This document shows, in pieces, positions 17,686-25,657 of a stretch of 64,000 nucleotides of DNA (the first letter of the stretch is position 1; each line of letters opens with the position of its first letter). Source of the DNA: Salinimicrobium sp. TH3 (GTDB lineage: Bacteria; Bacteroidota; Bacteroidia; Flavobacteriales; Flavobacteriaceae). Under the pieces are notes generated by a model. The model did not search any database. It was not told where the DNA came from and worked only from the letters and a program-made list of their open reading frames with translations. The stretch lies in assembly GCF_026676115.1 (NCBI RefSeq), contig NZ_JAPONB010000009.1, positions 62,001 to 126,000 of the forward strand. Reading direction: 5' to 3'. Position numbers and translations under genes: made by a program.

Positions 17686-18480
17686 TCAGGTTTTTATTCT
17701 GAAGGATTTCGTGGTCCTGTCAAAAACAATCAGGTCCTGGGGGAAGATGCTTTCAAAATGCCCTTTTTGGATAAGCTGTTGCGGAGTATCCTGGACGACC
17801 TCTTTGGGTTTCATTAAAATGATCTTATCGCATAATTGCAGGGCCAGGTTGATCTCATGAGTTGCAAAAATGACGGCTTTTTGAGTGCTTAGACTTAGAT
17901 CTTTTAGCAGTTTTAAAACCTGTGCTTTGTGGTACATGTCAAGATGTGAAGTGGGTTCATCCAGGATCATCAAGGGAGTATCCTGCGCCAGCGCCCGGGA
18001 AATAAGCACTTTTTGCATCTGGCCGTCACTCAGCTCATAACATTTTTTAGTCTGCAGGTCCTCGATCTTTACCAAAGCCAGGGCTTCCCTTACCTTTTTT
18101 CGATCCTCTGCTGTCAGGCTGCCAATCCAGTTGGTATAAGGTTGTCTGCCCAGGGCTACCAGTTCAGGAACGCTAAGGTTTTTTGATAGCGGCTGTTCGG
18201 TAAGGACAAGGCTTATCATCCTTGCCAGCTTTTCGGAAGAAATATTTTCCCGGTTTTCCTCCTTGATCTCAATCTTTCCCGAAAGAGCTTCCTGGACGCC
18301 ACTTATAGTTCTCAAAAAGGTGGATTTTCCCACCCCGTTAATTCCTATCACTGCTACCAATTCACCTTCTTTTACAGCAATATCAATTCCTGAAGCAACT
18401 ATCGTCTCCTGTTGCTTTTTCCTGTAGCCTATTGTAAGGTCTTCAGTTCTTAAGATGATATTTTTTGTTTCCGTTTCTAT
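17686..18480 (-). CDS. btuD: ABC transporter ATPase of the B12 importer (BtuD-like), start codon unusual
   Basis: The ATPase of a FecCD/BtuCD-type importer, about 264 residues if the first codon is at 18480. From there it reads ETKNIILRTEDLTIGY, Walker A GINGVGKST, Q-loop, signature LSDGQMQKV, Walker B LMILDEPTSH and the switch His in FATHE. There is no ATG, GTG or TTG in frame between the upstream in-frame stop (about 18560) and the TTG at 18358-18360, and that TTG would remove the first strand and A-loop Tyr. ATA at 18478-18480, ATT at 18502-18504 or CTG at 18526-18528 are the candidates. It follows btuC by a few bases. Confidence 0.88.
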   Translation of the reverse strand: METETKNIILRTEDLTIGYRKKQQETIVASGIDIAVKEGELVAVIGINGVGKSTFLRTISGVQEALSGKIEIKEENRENISSEKLARMISLVLTEQPLSKNLSVPELVALGRQPYTNWIGSLTAEDRKKVREALALVKIEDLQTKKCYELSDGQMQKVLISRALAQDTPLMILDEPTSHLDMYHKAQVLKLLKDLSLSTQKAVIFATHEINLALQLCDKIILMKPKEVVQDTPQQLIQKGHFESIFPQDLIVFDRTTKSFRIKT

Positions 18481-18491
18481 TTTATTAAATC

Positions 18492-19523
18492 TTAAAAAAG
18501 GAATTTTCTTTTCCTTACCAGGAGCCAGATCACCACAGGAGCTCCTACCAGGGAAGTTATAGCATTTATTGGTAAAGTGTGTTCACTTCCCGGTAATTGG
18601 GCAACAATATCGCATAACAACATGAGAATAGCACCTCCTAAAATGACAGCCGGGAGCAGGATTCTGTGGTCATTTACGGGTATAACCTGCCTTATCAAAT
18701 GAGGCACTGCAAGTCCCACAAAAGCAATTGGACCTGCAAAAGCAGTTATACTACCCGCCAGTAAACTGGTCGATATAATTAGAAGTGCCCGGTTCCTGCT
18801 AATGTTCATACCGAGGCTTCGGGCGTATTGCTCTCCCAGTAATAGAGAGTTAAGATTTTTTATGCTGAACAAAGCTAAGGCAATACCCAAAAACCAGAAA
18901 AAACTTAAAATTCCCAGTTCATTCCAGCTTAGATCGCCAACACTTCCGTAAGACCAAAAAACATACTGCTGCAATTGTGCCGCGGGACTAAAATATGCAA
19001 GCACGCTCACAACGGCCGAAGTAAGACTGGCAAACATAAGCCCTATGATGAGGATTGCCATGGTATCTTTTAATCTTACCGATGCCAGCATTACTGCTAA
19101 AAGTACAAGTAAACTTCCAAGGCTGGAGGCAATTACAAGACCCCATTCCGAAAAGAGGATACTTGCAGCAACCCCCCCAAACATAGTTGCTCCCATTAGA
19201 ACAAGCGCTACTCCCAGGCTGGCCCCGCTGCTTAACCCAAGGACGTATGGCCCCGCCAATGGATTCCTGAACATAGTTTGCATGAGCATCCCGCTCACTG
19301 CAAGACCAGAACCCGCCAAAACAGAGGTGAAGGCTTTTGGAATGCGGTATTCCATTATAATGTAGTTCCAGCTGTCATTGCCTGCTTCCGAAGAAAACAG
19401 TACCCCAAGAACTTCCCTAAATGGGATGTTTACAGAACCAAGACTTATATTTAAAAACCAGACTGCAACTGTTGCTACCAGCAGGAGGATGAATACGGTG
19501 GTATAAGTGCGGGTGGTTTGCAA
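18492..19523 (-). CDS. btuC: FecCD/BtuC-type ABC importer permease
   Basis: A 343-residue inner-membrane permease with about ten transmembrane helices. The family strings GSGLAVSGMLMQTMFRNPLA near residue 71, PYVLGLSSGASLGVAL and the late GPIAFVGLAVPHLIR (the region that meets the ATPase) are all present. The start ATG directly abuts the btuF stop codon with no gap, and the gene runs into the ATPase, giving a complete type II importer. Iron-siderophore permeases look alike; B12 is preferred because of the divergent riboswitch, BtuB and BtuG-like genes. Confidence 0.92.
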   Translation of the reverse strand: MQTTRTYTTVFILLLVATVAVWFLNISLGSVNIPFREVLGVLFSSEAGNDSWNYIIMEYRIPKAFTSVLAGSGLAVSGMLMQTMFRNPLAGPYVLGLSSGASLGVALVLMGATMFGGVAASILFSEWGLVIASSLGSLLVLLAVMLASVRLKDTMAILIIGLMFASLTSAVVSVLAYFSPAAQLQQYVFWSYGSVGDLSWNELGILSFFWFLGIALALFSIKNLNSLLLGEQYARSLGMNISRNRALLIISTSLLAGSITAFAGPIAFVGLAVPHLIRQVIPVNDHRILLPAVILGGAILMLLCDIVAQLPGSEHTLPINAITSLVGAPVVIWLLVRKRKFLF

Positions 19524-20669
19524 TTATTCCATGGGTTTATAAAATGTGGTATTGTAGTCGGGGAGCAGCTGCGGATGGAAAATCGAGATGAGGTCTTTTA
19601 AGACCAGGTCGGGCCGCATTGGAGCAAGTTCGTAAAAAACAACTCCCCCGGTTTCCCCTTTTTCACTGGCAAAAGTGTAAATATTTTGGTTCTTGAAAGC
19701 TTCAAACCGGGTATAATGCTGGGAGGCATTTCTTAGTTCTTCATAAGAGGTGAATTGTGCCGGCCCTACCCAAAAATCGGCATGAGCGGCTTCGGCCAGG
19801 ACGGTTTCAAAAGATAAAGAAAGACTTCCTGTTCCTTCTGTTTGACCAAAGAGATAATTTGCATTGGCGTCTTTAATGAACAAAGCTTGCCATGAATTTC
19901 CAGCAGGCAGGTACCATTGATCTTTATACATGGCGCCGGCTACTACTGTTGGAGTTTCTTTAGCTTCTTTGGCCAGTTCCCGGGCAGCCAGATATTCCTT
20001 TTCCACCTCTTCAAAAAAGGCATTTGCAGCCTCCATTTTTCCCAGGAAAGCACCAAAGAATTTTATCCATTCCACCTTTCCAAGCGGCGAACTTTCGGTC
20101 CAGTCTGCATTAAAGACTACAGGAATTCCGCTTTTTTGGAGGGTGTTGAAGCTTTTGTTGCTGCCGTCAATGGAGAAACCAATCACCACATCGGGCTTCA
20201 GGTCGAGGAGGCTTTCGGTATTTAAGGCTTCATTTTTTCCAATCTCTTTAATTTTACCTTCAGAAATGAGTTTGCGGGTTTTTTCAGAAGAGATGTAATC
20301 CAGACCGGGGAAACCTATCAGCAATTTCTCGGCTTCTAAAATTTCGAGAGACGGGATGTGAGTGGTGGAGGTAACCACAATTTTTTCTACAGGGATTTTA
20401 ATCCTTTCATCAAATTTGATGTCCTGTGGCACATCGGCACCTTCTTCTGCCAGCAGGTAACGATAAGTTCTGTCTGCATTTGGCCATGGATTTTCTACTG
20501 TGATAATCATATGATCTCCAAAATCCACAATGTTTAAGCCCGAAGCATACTTCACTTCAACCTCTTCTCCTTCACGTGTGAGGATAGGTTTTTTCTCCTC
20601 TTTATCAGACTTGCAAGCCAAAAAGGCTGCAAAAATTAAGAGGGCTATTATGTAAGAAGTTTTTCTCAT
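19524..20669 (-). CDS. btuF: ABC importer substrate-binding lipoprotein (BtuF-like)
   Basis: A 381-residue lipoprotein with a type II signal ending at Cys19 (IFAAFLAC). The mature protein is a class III binding protein: two lobes joined by a long helix, with VVTSTTHIPSLEILEAEKLLIGFPG, then LLDLKPDVVIGF and KSGIPVVFNADWTESSPLG. In Bacteroidota such proteins sit in the periplasm facing the permease. Together with btuC and btuD it forms a three-gene operon. It could bind a siderophore instead, but the gene context argues for corrinoids. No riboswitch is seen on this strand. Confidence 0.88.
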   Translation of the reverse strand: MRKTSYIIALLIFAAFLACKSDKEEKKPILTREGEEVEVKYASGLNIVDFGDHMIITVENPWPNADRTYRYLLAEEGADVPQDIKFDERIKIPVEKIVVTSTTHIPSLEILEAEKLLIGFPGLDYISSEKTRKLISEGKIKEIGKNEALNTESLLDLKPDVVIGFSIDGSNKSFNTLQKSGIPVVFNADWTESSPLGKVEWIKFFGAFLGKMEAANAFFEEVEKEYLAARELAKEAKETPTVVAGAMYKDQWYLPAGNSWQALFIKDANANYLFGQTEGTGSLSLSFETVLAEAAHADFWVGPAQFTSYEELRNASQHYTRFEAFKNQNIYTFASEKGETGGVVFYELAPMRPDLVLKDLISIFHPQLLPDYNTTFYKPME

Positions 20670-20784
20670 TGACAGTTCAAAAGTAAGATTATTTAAAATT
20701 AATGAAGCCGGAAGCGCTGAAATGTTTATTTTCGCCTTGAAATTTTGGTTCGATTGTTTCTGAAGTAATTCAGAAGAAAAGACA

Positions 20785-21055
20785 TCGATTAAAAGGGAAT
20801 CAGGAGAATTTGAAGTTAGAAGTACGAAGTTAGATTAACGAAGTACAATGACTTAAATTCTGAAGCAGTTTTACAGAAGCAGAAATTCACTTCTAATTTC
20901 GTACTTCTTAATTCGTACTTCATATAAGCCTGAGCTGTTCCCGCAACTGTAAGCTTAGTCCCGTTATTTCGGGATGCCTTTGTACACTTCATACCACTGT
21001 TCCAACTGGGACGGGAAGGTTGACAAAAGGACGCGAGCCAGGAGACCTGCCATTT
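20785..21055 (+). ncRNA. cobalamin riboswitch of btuB, with an insertion in P3
   Basis: Conserved blocks in order are AAAAGGGAATCAGGAG (20791-20806), CCTGAGCTGTTCCCGCAACTG (ending near 20947), TAAGC, the P5-P6 region GTCCCGTTATTTCGGGA, CCACTGTTCC and GGGAAGG, and finally GAGCCAGGAGACCTGCC (21035-21051). These are the P2/P3, the B12-box-side core and the 3' P1-P2 parts of the AdoCbl riboswitch class. P3 is TCAGG paired with CCTGA, and between its arms lie about 110 nt of repeats. A small hairpin GGCTTT/AAAGCC (21074-21092) stands just ahead of the btuB ATG and may be the expression platform. Confidence 0.88.
20809..20925 (+). repeat. inverted short repeats inside the riboswitch
   Basis: The left half (about 20811-20848) holds AGAAGTACGAAGTTAGA and a second ACGAAGTAC; the right half (about 20889-20921) holds the reverse complement forms TCTAATTTCGTACTTCT and ATTCGTACTTC. 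The units can fold on each other into a long hairpin. This resembles the short intergenic repeat families of flavobacteria. The block sits between the two arms of P3. Confidence 0.75.
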
Positions 21056-21097
21056 TCATTAATTAAAACCTTTGGCTTTCGGGAAAAAAGCCTGCGG

Positions 21098-22930
21098 ATG
21101 ATGAATAAAAACGTCTTCTACATTTTATTTTTCGTTCTGTTGCATTCTCATCCGGGATACAGTCAGCTGGATTCTATTAACCACCTGGACGAAGTGGTGC
21201 TAAGTGATGTTCACCTTTTTCGGAGATCTAACAGCAATACGATCCAGGTGCTGAATGATTCTGTACTGGAGCATAATTCGCCTGCCCTTACTTCCATCTT
21301 AAAATTCAACAGTCCTATCTATTTTAGGGAGAATGGCCCCGGGATGGTAGCCTCGGCTTCATTTAGAGGTACTACTGCTTCACAAACAGCTGTGATATGG
21401 AATGGCATCAACATTAATTCGCAATTTACCGGGCAGACCGATTTTAATACTATTCTTACTTCGGGCTATGAGAACATCGCAATAAGGTCTGGCGGGGGCA
21501 GTGTCCTGTATGGTAGCGGCGCAATTGGGGGAAGCGTTCATCTCAACGACCGCTTTAGGTTTAGCAATGGCTTTCAAAATAAAGTTCAAATACGTTACGG
21601 CAGTTTCGATACCTACTATGGCAATCTTGAATCTGAATATTCTAAGGAAAATTTGAGTGTACAACTAAATATATCTAAGAATGGAAGTGAAAATGATTTT
21701 CCTTACCCGGAATCGAATAAATTGAACGAAAATGGAGATTACTCCAATACAGGAATTAATGCAGCAGTTGCTTATTTGTTTAATCCTTTAAACAGCCTTA
21801 AGTTCTATACCAATTATTACGTTGGGGACAGAGGGTTTTCGGGAACCCTTACTGCACCTTCCAAAAGTAAGTACGAAGATCTTAACAGCAAAAATTTACT
21901 GGAGTGGAGGAGGTACCTGGGGAACTTTACTTCCACTTTACGCCTGGCCTATTTGGATGAAGAATATAAATATTTTGAAAACAGGAACCGGGAGGATTAT
22001 AGCTATGGTAGATCAAAATCGGGCATTGTAAAATATGAACTTGAATACCGGTTACATTACGACAAAAAGTTATTCGCTCTATTGGAATACCGTAAAACCA
22101 GGGGCGAAGGGACAAATATAGAAGCAATCCAGGAAAGGAATACAGGTTCGGCAGGTCTTCTGTTTTCTCACGACCTTTACCCTTTTAGGTATGAACTAAG
22201 TACACGAACCGAATTTTCCGATCGCTATGATTCTCCCTTGCTTTTTTCGGCTGGTGCTTCTTATGCAGTTACCGAAGATTATTTGGTGAAACTGAACGTC
22301 TCGCGCAATTACAGAATTCCTACCTTAAATGACCTTTTTTGGTACGCCGGCGGAAACCTAAATCTGCGCCCGGAAAATTCCCTGCAGGCAGAGGTAGGTC
22401 AGGAAGTGAATTTTTCAAACCTGAAGCTAACCGTGACCGGATTTGTCATTGATACCGAGGATTTGCTGCGATGGGTTCCAGCTACAAATGGAATGTGGCG
22501 ACCCGAAAATACGCACCAAACCCTGAATTATGGGATGGAAGCAACTGCTAATTGGAATAAGAATATTAATGGTCACCTTCTAAAGATCAATTCCACTTAC
22601 TCCTTTACAAAGGCCGTCGATCAAAAAACTGAAAGGCAGCTAATTTACGTTCCGCTGCATAAAGCAACGGCCTCTGCGGGATACGGGTTTAAAAGGTTTA
22701 GCAGCTATTTTCAGTTTTTGTACAATGGGGAAGTCTTTACATCTTCAGATAATCGTTATTCGCTGGATCCTTATTATATCGCCAATGCCGGTGTAACCTA
22801 TGATCTTTTCAAGAATCATCTCGAAATTGGATTTGAGGCCCAGAATATTTTCAACACTTCATATCAAAGTATGCCGTCCCGGCCAATGCCGGGGAGAGCT
22901 TATTACAGTTCATTAATTTTTAAATTTTAA
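21098..22930 (+). CDS. btuB: TonB-dependent outer-membrane receptor for vitamin B12 (BtuB-like)
   Basis: A 610-residue outer-membrane receptor that imports B12 using TonB energy. A signal peptide ends near GYSQ, followed by the TonB-box-like DEVVLSDV, a plug domain (NSPIYFRENGPGMVASASFRG, then IAIRSGGGSVLYGSGAIGGSV) and a 22-strand-type barrel ending in the aromatic SSLIFKF. I place the start at the ATG pair at 21098/21101; the longer frame would begin inside the riboswitch. The riboswitch directly upstream assigns the substrate. It leads the BtuG-like gene by 3 nt. Confidence 0.93.
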   Translation: MMNKNVFYILFFVLLHSHPGYSQLDSINHLDEVVLSDVHLFRRSNSNTIQVLNDSVLEHNSPALTSILKFNSPIYFRENGPGMVASASFRGTTASQTAVIWNGININSQFTGQTDFNTILTSGYENIAIRSGGGSVLYGSGAIGGSVHLNDRFRFSNGFQNKVQIRYGSFDTYYGNLESEYSKENLSVQLNISKNGSENDFPYPESNKLNENGDYSNTGINAAVAYLFNPLNSLKFYTNYYVGDRGFSGTLTAPSKSKYEDLNSKNLLEWRRYLGNFTSTLRLAYLDEEYKYFENRNREDYSYGRSKSGIVKYELEYRLHYDKKLFALLEYRKTRGEGTNIEAIQERNTGSAGLLFSHDLYPFRYELSTRTEFSDRYDSPLLFSAGASYAVTEDYLVKLNVSRNYRIPTLNDLFWYAGGNLNLRPENSLQAEVGQEVNFSNLKLTVTGFVIDTEDLLRWVPATNGMWRPENTHQTLNYGMEATANWNKNINGHLLKINSTYSFTKAVDQKTERQLIYVPLHKATASAGYGFKRFSSYFQFLYNGEVFTSSDNRYSLDPYYIANAGVTYDLFKNHLEIGFEAQNIFNTSYQSMPSRPMPGRAYYSSLIFKF

Positions 22931-22933
22931 CCA

Positions 22934-23998
22934 ATGCAAACCAGAAACTATTTTTACCTGATTTTTCTTCTTTTAATTCTTAATTCTTGTGAGGCCGATG
23001 ATGGCAGTAATCCGGAGCCGGATAATTCGGGCACTTATTCAGAAGGTTTTTTTGTGCTTAATGAAGGTGTATTTGGACAGGGGAACTCCTCGGTATCTTT
23101 TATAGATCCTGCCAATGAAGAAGTAAGTCAAAGTATTTTTTCGGGTGTTAATGGAGTAGATCTGGGGGACACAGCTTCAGACCTGGGTTTTTATAAGGAC
23201 AGGGTATTCATGGTGGTAAATGTTTCCAATAAGATCGAAATTGTGGAAGAAGGCAGCTTTTTAAAGGTGGCAACTATTGAAGGCAACCTTGAGAACCCTC
23301 GAAAAATAACCTTTTTGGATGGTATGGCTTATGTGACGAATTGGGGAGACGCTTCCAATCCTTTGGATGATTATGTGGCAGTTTTTAATGCCGAAACTTT
23401 TGAGTTTATTACTAAAATTGCCGTGGAAGAAGGCCCGGAAAATATTCTAGCTGAAGGAAACAGAATATTTGTTGCACATAAAGGAGGATGGAATTTTAAT
23501 AATACCATTAGTGTGATATCAGGAAGTGATGTGGAAAAAATAATTCAAGTGGGGGAAGTACCTAATTCCTTGGCTGCAGGAAATGGGTATTTATGGGTTT
23601 CTTCTTCAGGCTTGCCTAATTATGCGGGAGAAACGGCAGGTTCTTTAAGCAAGATAGATCTTTCCACTCTTGAAGTAGTAAAGAAGTTTGAAGGTGCCAG
23701 TGCTTCCTGGCATCCGGCAAATTTGACCCTGGAGAATGATCTTGTCCATTATACTTTAGGTACAGAGGTTTACAGCTTTGCCACAGGAGAAGAAACTCTA
23801 CCCTTAGAACCAGAATTTATCATGGAGGAAGCGACGAACCTGTATGGGTTTAAATTAAACAATGGAAGGATCTATGCAGCTTCTGCAAGCCCGGATTATA
23901 CGGGAGATGGAAAATTATTTATATATGATGTTACAACCGGAAGCCTGGAGGAGACTTACGAAACGGGAATAAATCCAAACGGCATTTTCTTTAATTAA
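22934..23998 (+). CDS. BtuG-like surface lipoprotein, beta-propeller (DUF5074/YncE-like)
   Basis: A 354-residue lipoprotein with lipobox ILNSC (Cys19) and a flexible acidic linker, then repeated propeller blades (for example RVFMVVNVSNKIEIVE, MAYVTNWGD, RIFVAHKGG, YLWVSSSG, RIYAASASPD). In Bacteroides, BtuG is a surface propeller that binds B12 with very high affinity on top of BtuB and passes it on. The same architecture, 3 nt after btuB under the same riboswitch, supports that role here by inference; the binding residues were not checked. Confidence 0.85.
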   Translation: MQTRNYFYLIFLLLILNSCEADDGSNPEPDNSGTYSEGFFVLNEGVFGQGNSSVSFIDPANEEVSQSIFSGVNGVDLGDTASDLGFYKDRVFMVVNVSNKIEIVEEGSFLKVATIEGNLENPRKITFLDGMAYVTNWGDASNPLDDYVAVFNAETFEFITKIAVEEGPENILAEGNRIFVAHKGGWNFNNTISVISGSDVEKIIQVGEVPNSLAAGNGYLWVSSSGLPNYAGETAGSLSKIDLSTLEVVKKFEGASASWHPANLTLENDLVHYTLGTEVYSFATGEETLPLEPEFIMEEATNLYGFKLNNGRIYAASASPDYTGDGKLFIYDVTTGSLEETYETGINPNGIFFN

Positions 23999-24054
23999 TA
24001 ATTTCTTCCGGAGAAAATATTGTTTTTTACTTTTTGAAAAAGTTCGTATAAACA

Positions 24055-24088
24055 AAAAATCCCGCTTCGATTAAGAGCGGGATTTTTA
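24055..24088. terminator. bidirectional intrinsic terminator, btuG-like / S41 peptidase
   Basis: AAAAATCCCGCT (24055-24066) pairs with AGCGGGATTTTT (24076-24087), giving a T run on both strands between two convergent genes. Confidence 0.88.
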
Positions 24089-24103
24089 TTTGTTATCTAA
24101 AGA

Positions 24104-25585
24104 CTACTTAAGTATCGGAAGATTATTTTCATACATTCTTTGATAATTTGGAAGAAACATATCGCTTTCTCCAAGCATTTTTAATTCAGGACGATTCATC
24201 CTTTTTTGATTGGCACTTGCAGTCTCCTGAGCTATTCCTAAAATAGAATTTAAAGCTGCTTGTAATAAGGGTTCTGAGATATCACCAAGGGTGCCGTAGT
24301 TTGACAAATTTTCTCTGATGTCAATATCTGGAAACAACCCATCAACAAAATCTGTCTTACCATCTTTATTGGCAGATTTAAAAATAAGAGGTTGAATAAC
24401 GTATTTATGATTTGGATTGACGTGTACATTACCTTCGCTGTCGGTTCTGTAAAAGTTTGGAGCATCATATAAAGTGGTGGAGGCCTGAAATTTCCCCCGA
24501 GTTGTTTTGCCAATATGAACCACATCTATATATGGTTCAAGCCCATTAATGATTAATTCACTGGCAGATGCAGAACTTCTGGTTGCAATTATATGTACTT
24601 TATTAAGTCCTAAACTGTTAGTAGTTTCTCCTGTTCTTATTTGGGAATCAAATCTTGTCAAATAATTTTCGCTTGACCAAGCATTTTGATATTTTTCATT
24701 CCAGAATTCTTTAATAAAAATCTCATTTTTATATTGTCCGGTTATCATACTTGCAAGATCTACAGCCGTTTCAACACTTCCACCTCCGTTATATCTTAAA
24801 TCCAATACTAAATCTGAAACGGAAGCATTTTTAAATTCGGCAAAGACGGAATTTAATTGGCTATCAAATTCATCTGTTCCAGTAAAGCCATTGTACAAAA
24901 GATAGCCTATTTTTTTACCTTCAACTTCAAGAATATCATAGCGGAATATGGGGTTTTCTTTATATTCCGAACTGACTAAAGTAATAGTTTTCCCAGAACT
25001 GACAAATTTCCCCTCTTCGATCCGGTTAATATCTATAGAATAAGTGTCTCCTGTTAAAAGTTTCTGATAATTTTCATCATTTAATTTGATCCCATTTATC
25101 GACGTAAAAATATCTCCACGTTTTACACCTTGATCTTCCGCCGAAGTTCCGGGAAGGACATACCTTACATATCCCCAAAGGGCATTGGACCCTTCTTCAA
25201 TATAAGTTAGTCCGAAATCAATTCCATTTGATTTTGAAATTCCACTGAACATCTTGATCAGTTCCTCATAATCATGATGCATAAAACTAAAATCATCAAA
25301 CTCCGGCTGTAAATCTTCATATAGCACTTCCGGGGAATCATAGGAAGCTAAAAATTTATCTTTATCTAGTGTAGATGAAAAGAAATCATCAGCAAGTTCA
25401 GGAACGTCAGCCTTATAAAGATAAATTTCATTCATGCCGGAATAAATAAAGGATTCTACCTCAATTTCTTCAGGATCAATTTTTTCAATCTCCTCTACTT
25501 CTTCTACTTCTTCCTGTACATCATCCTTGGAGCAGGAGGTGAAAAATATTCCCAAAAGGAATACTGGTAAAAATAACTTCTTCAT
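24104..25585 (-). CDS. S41 family peptidase lipoprotein, copy 1
   Basis: A 493-residue lipoprotein (lipobox FFTSC, Cys18, then an acidic Glu-rich linker) of the C-terminal processing peptidase family. In order: an N-terminal helical cap beginning near residue 45 (SFIYSGMNEIYLYKADVP), a PDZ-like domain (SAEDQGVKRGDIFTSINGIKL near 150) and the S41 catalytic domain with DLRYNGGGSVETA, the catalytic Ser in RSSASASELI and the Lys in TTRGKFQAS. Its close paralogue is 73 nt upstream. Site of action is the periplasmic or outer face of the membrane; substrate unknown. Confidence 0.92.
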   Translation of the reverse strand: MKKLFLPVFLLGIFFTSCSKDDVQEEVEEVEEIEKIDPEEIEVESFIYSGMNEIYLYKADVPELADDFFSSTLDKDKFLASYDSPEVLYEDLQPEFDDFSFMHHDYEELIKMFSGISKSNGIDFGLTYIEEGSNALWGYVRYVLPGTSAEDQGVKRGDIFTSINGIKLNDENYQKLLTGDTYSIDINRIEEGKFVSSGKTITLVSSEYKENPIFRYDILEVEGKKIGYLLYNGFTGTDEFDSQLNSVFAEFKNASVSDLVLDLRYNGGGSVETAVDLASMITGQYKNEIFIKEFWNEKYQNAWSSENYLTRFDSQIRTGETTNSLGLNKVHIIATRSSASASELIINGLEPYIDVVHIGKTTRGKFQASTTLYDAPNFYRTDSEGNVHVNPNHKYVIQPLIFKSANKDGKTDFVDGLFPDIDIRENLSNYGTLGDISEPLLQAALNSILGIAQETASANQKRMNRPELKMLGESDMFLPNYQRMYENNLPILK

Positions 25586-25657
25586 TTATAATTTATTTTG
25601 TGGTGGTTAAAACTAAGATAATAATGACTGGTTCAAAAGATAATTCTAAAATAATTG

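Noticed and set aside
18492-20669. Siderophore rather than B12 importer
   Set aside because: Protein families do not separate the two, but the riboswitch, BtuB and BtuG-like genes next to it favour B12.
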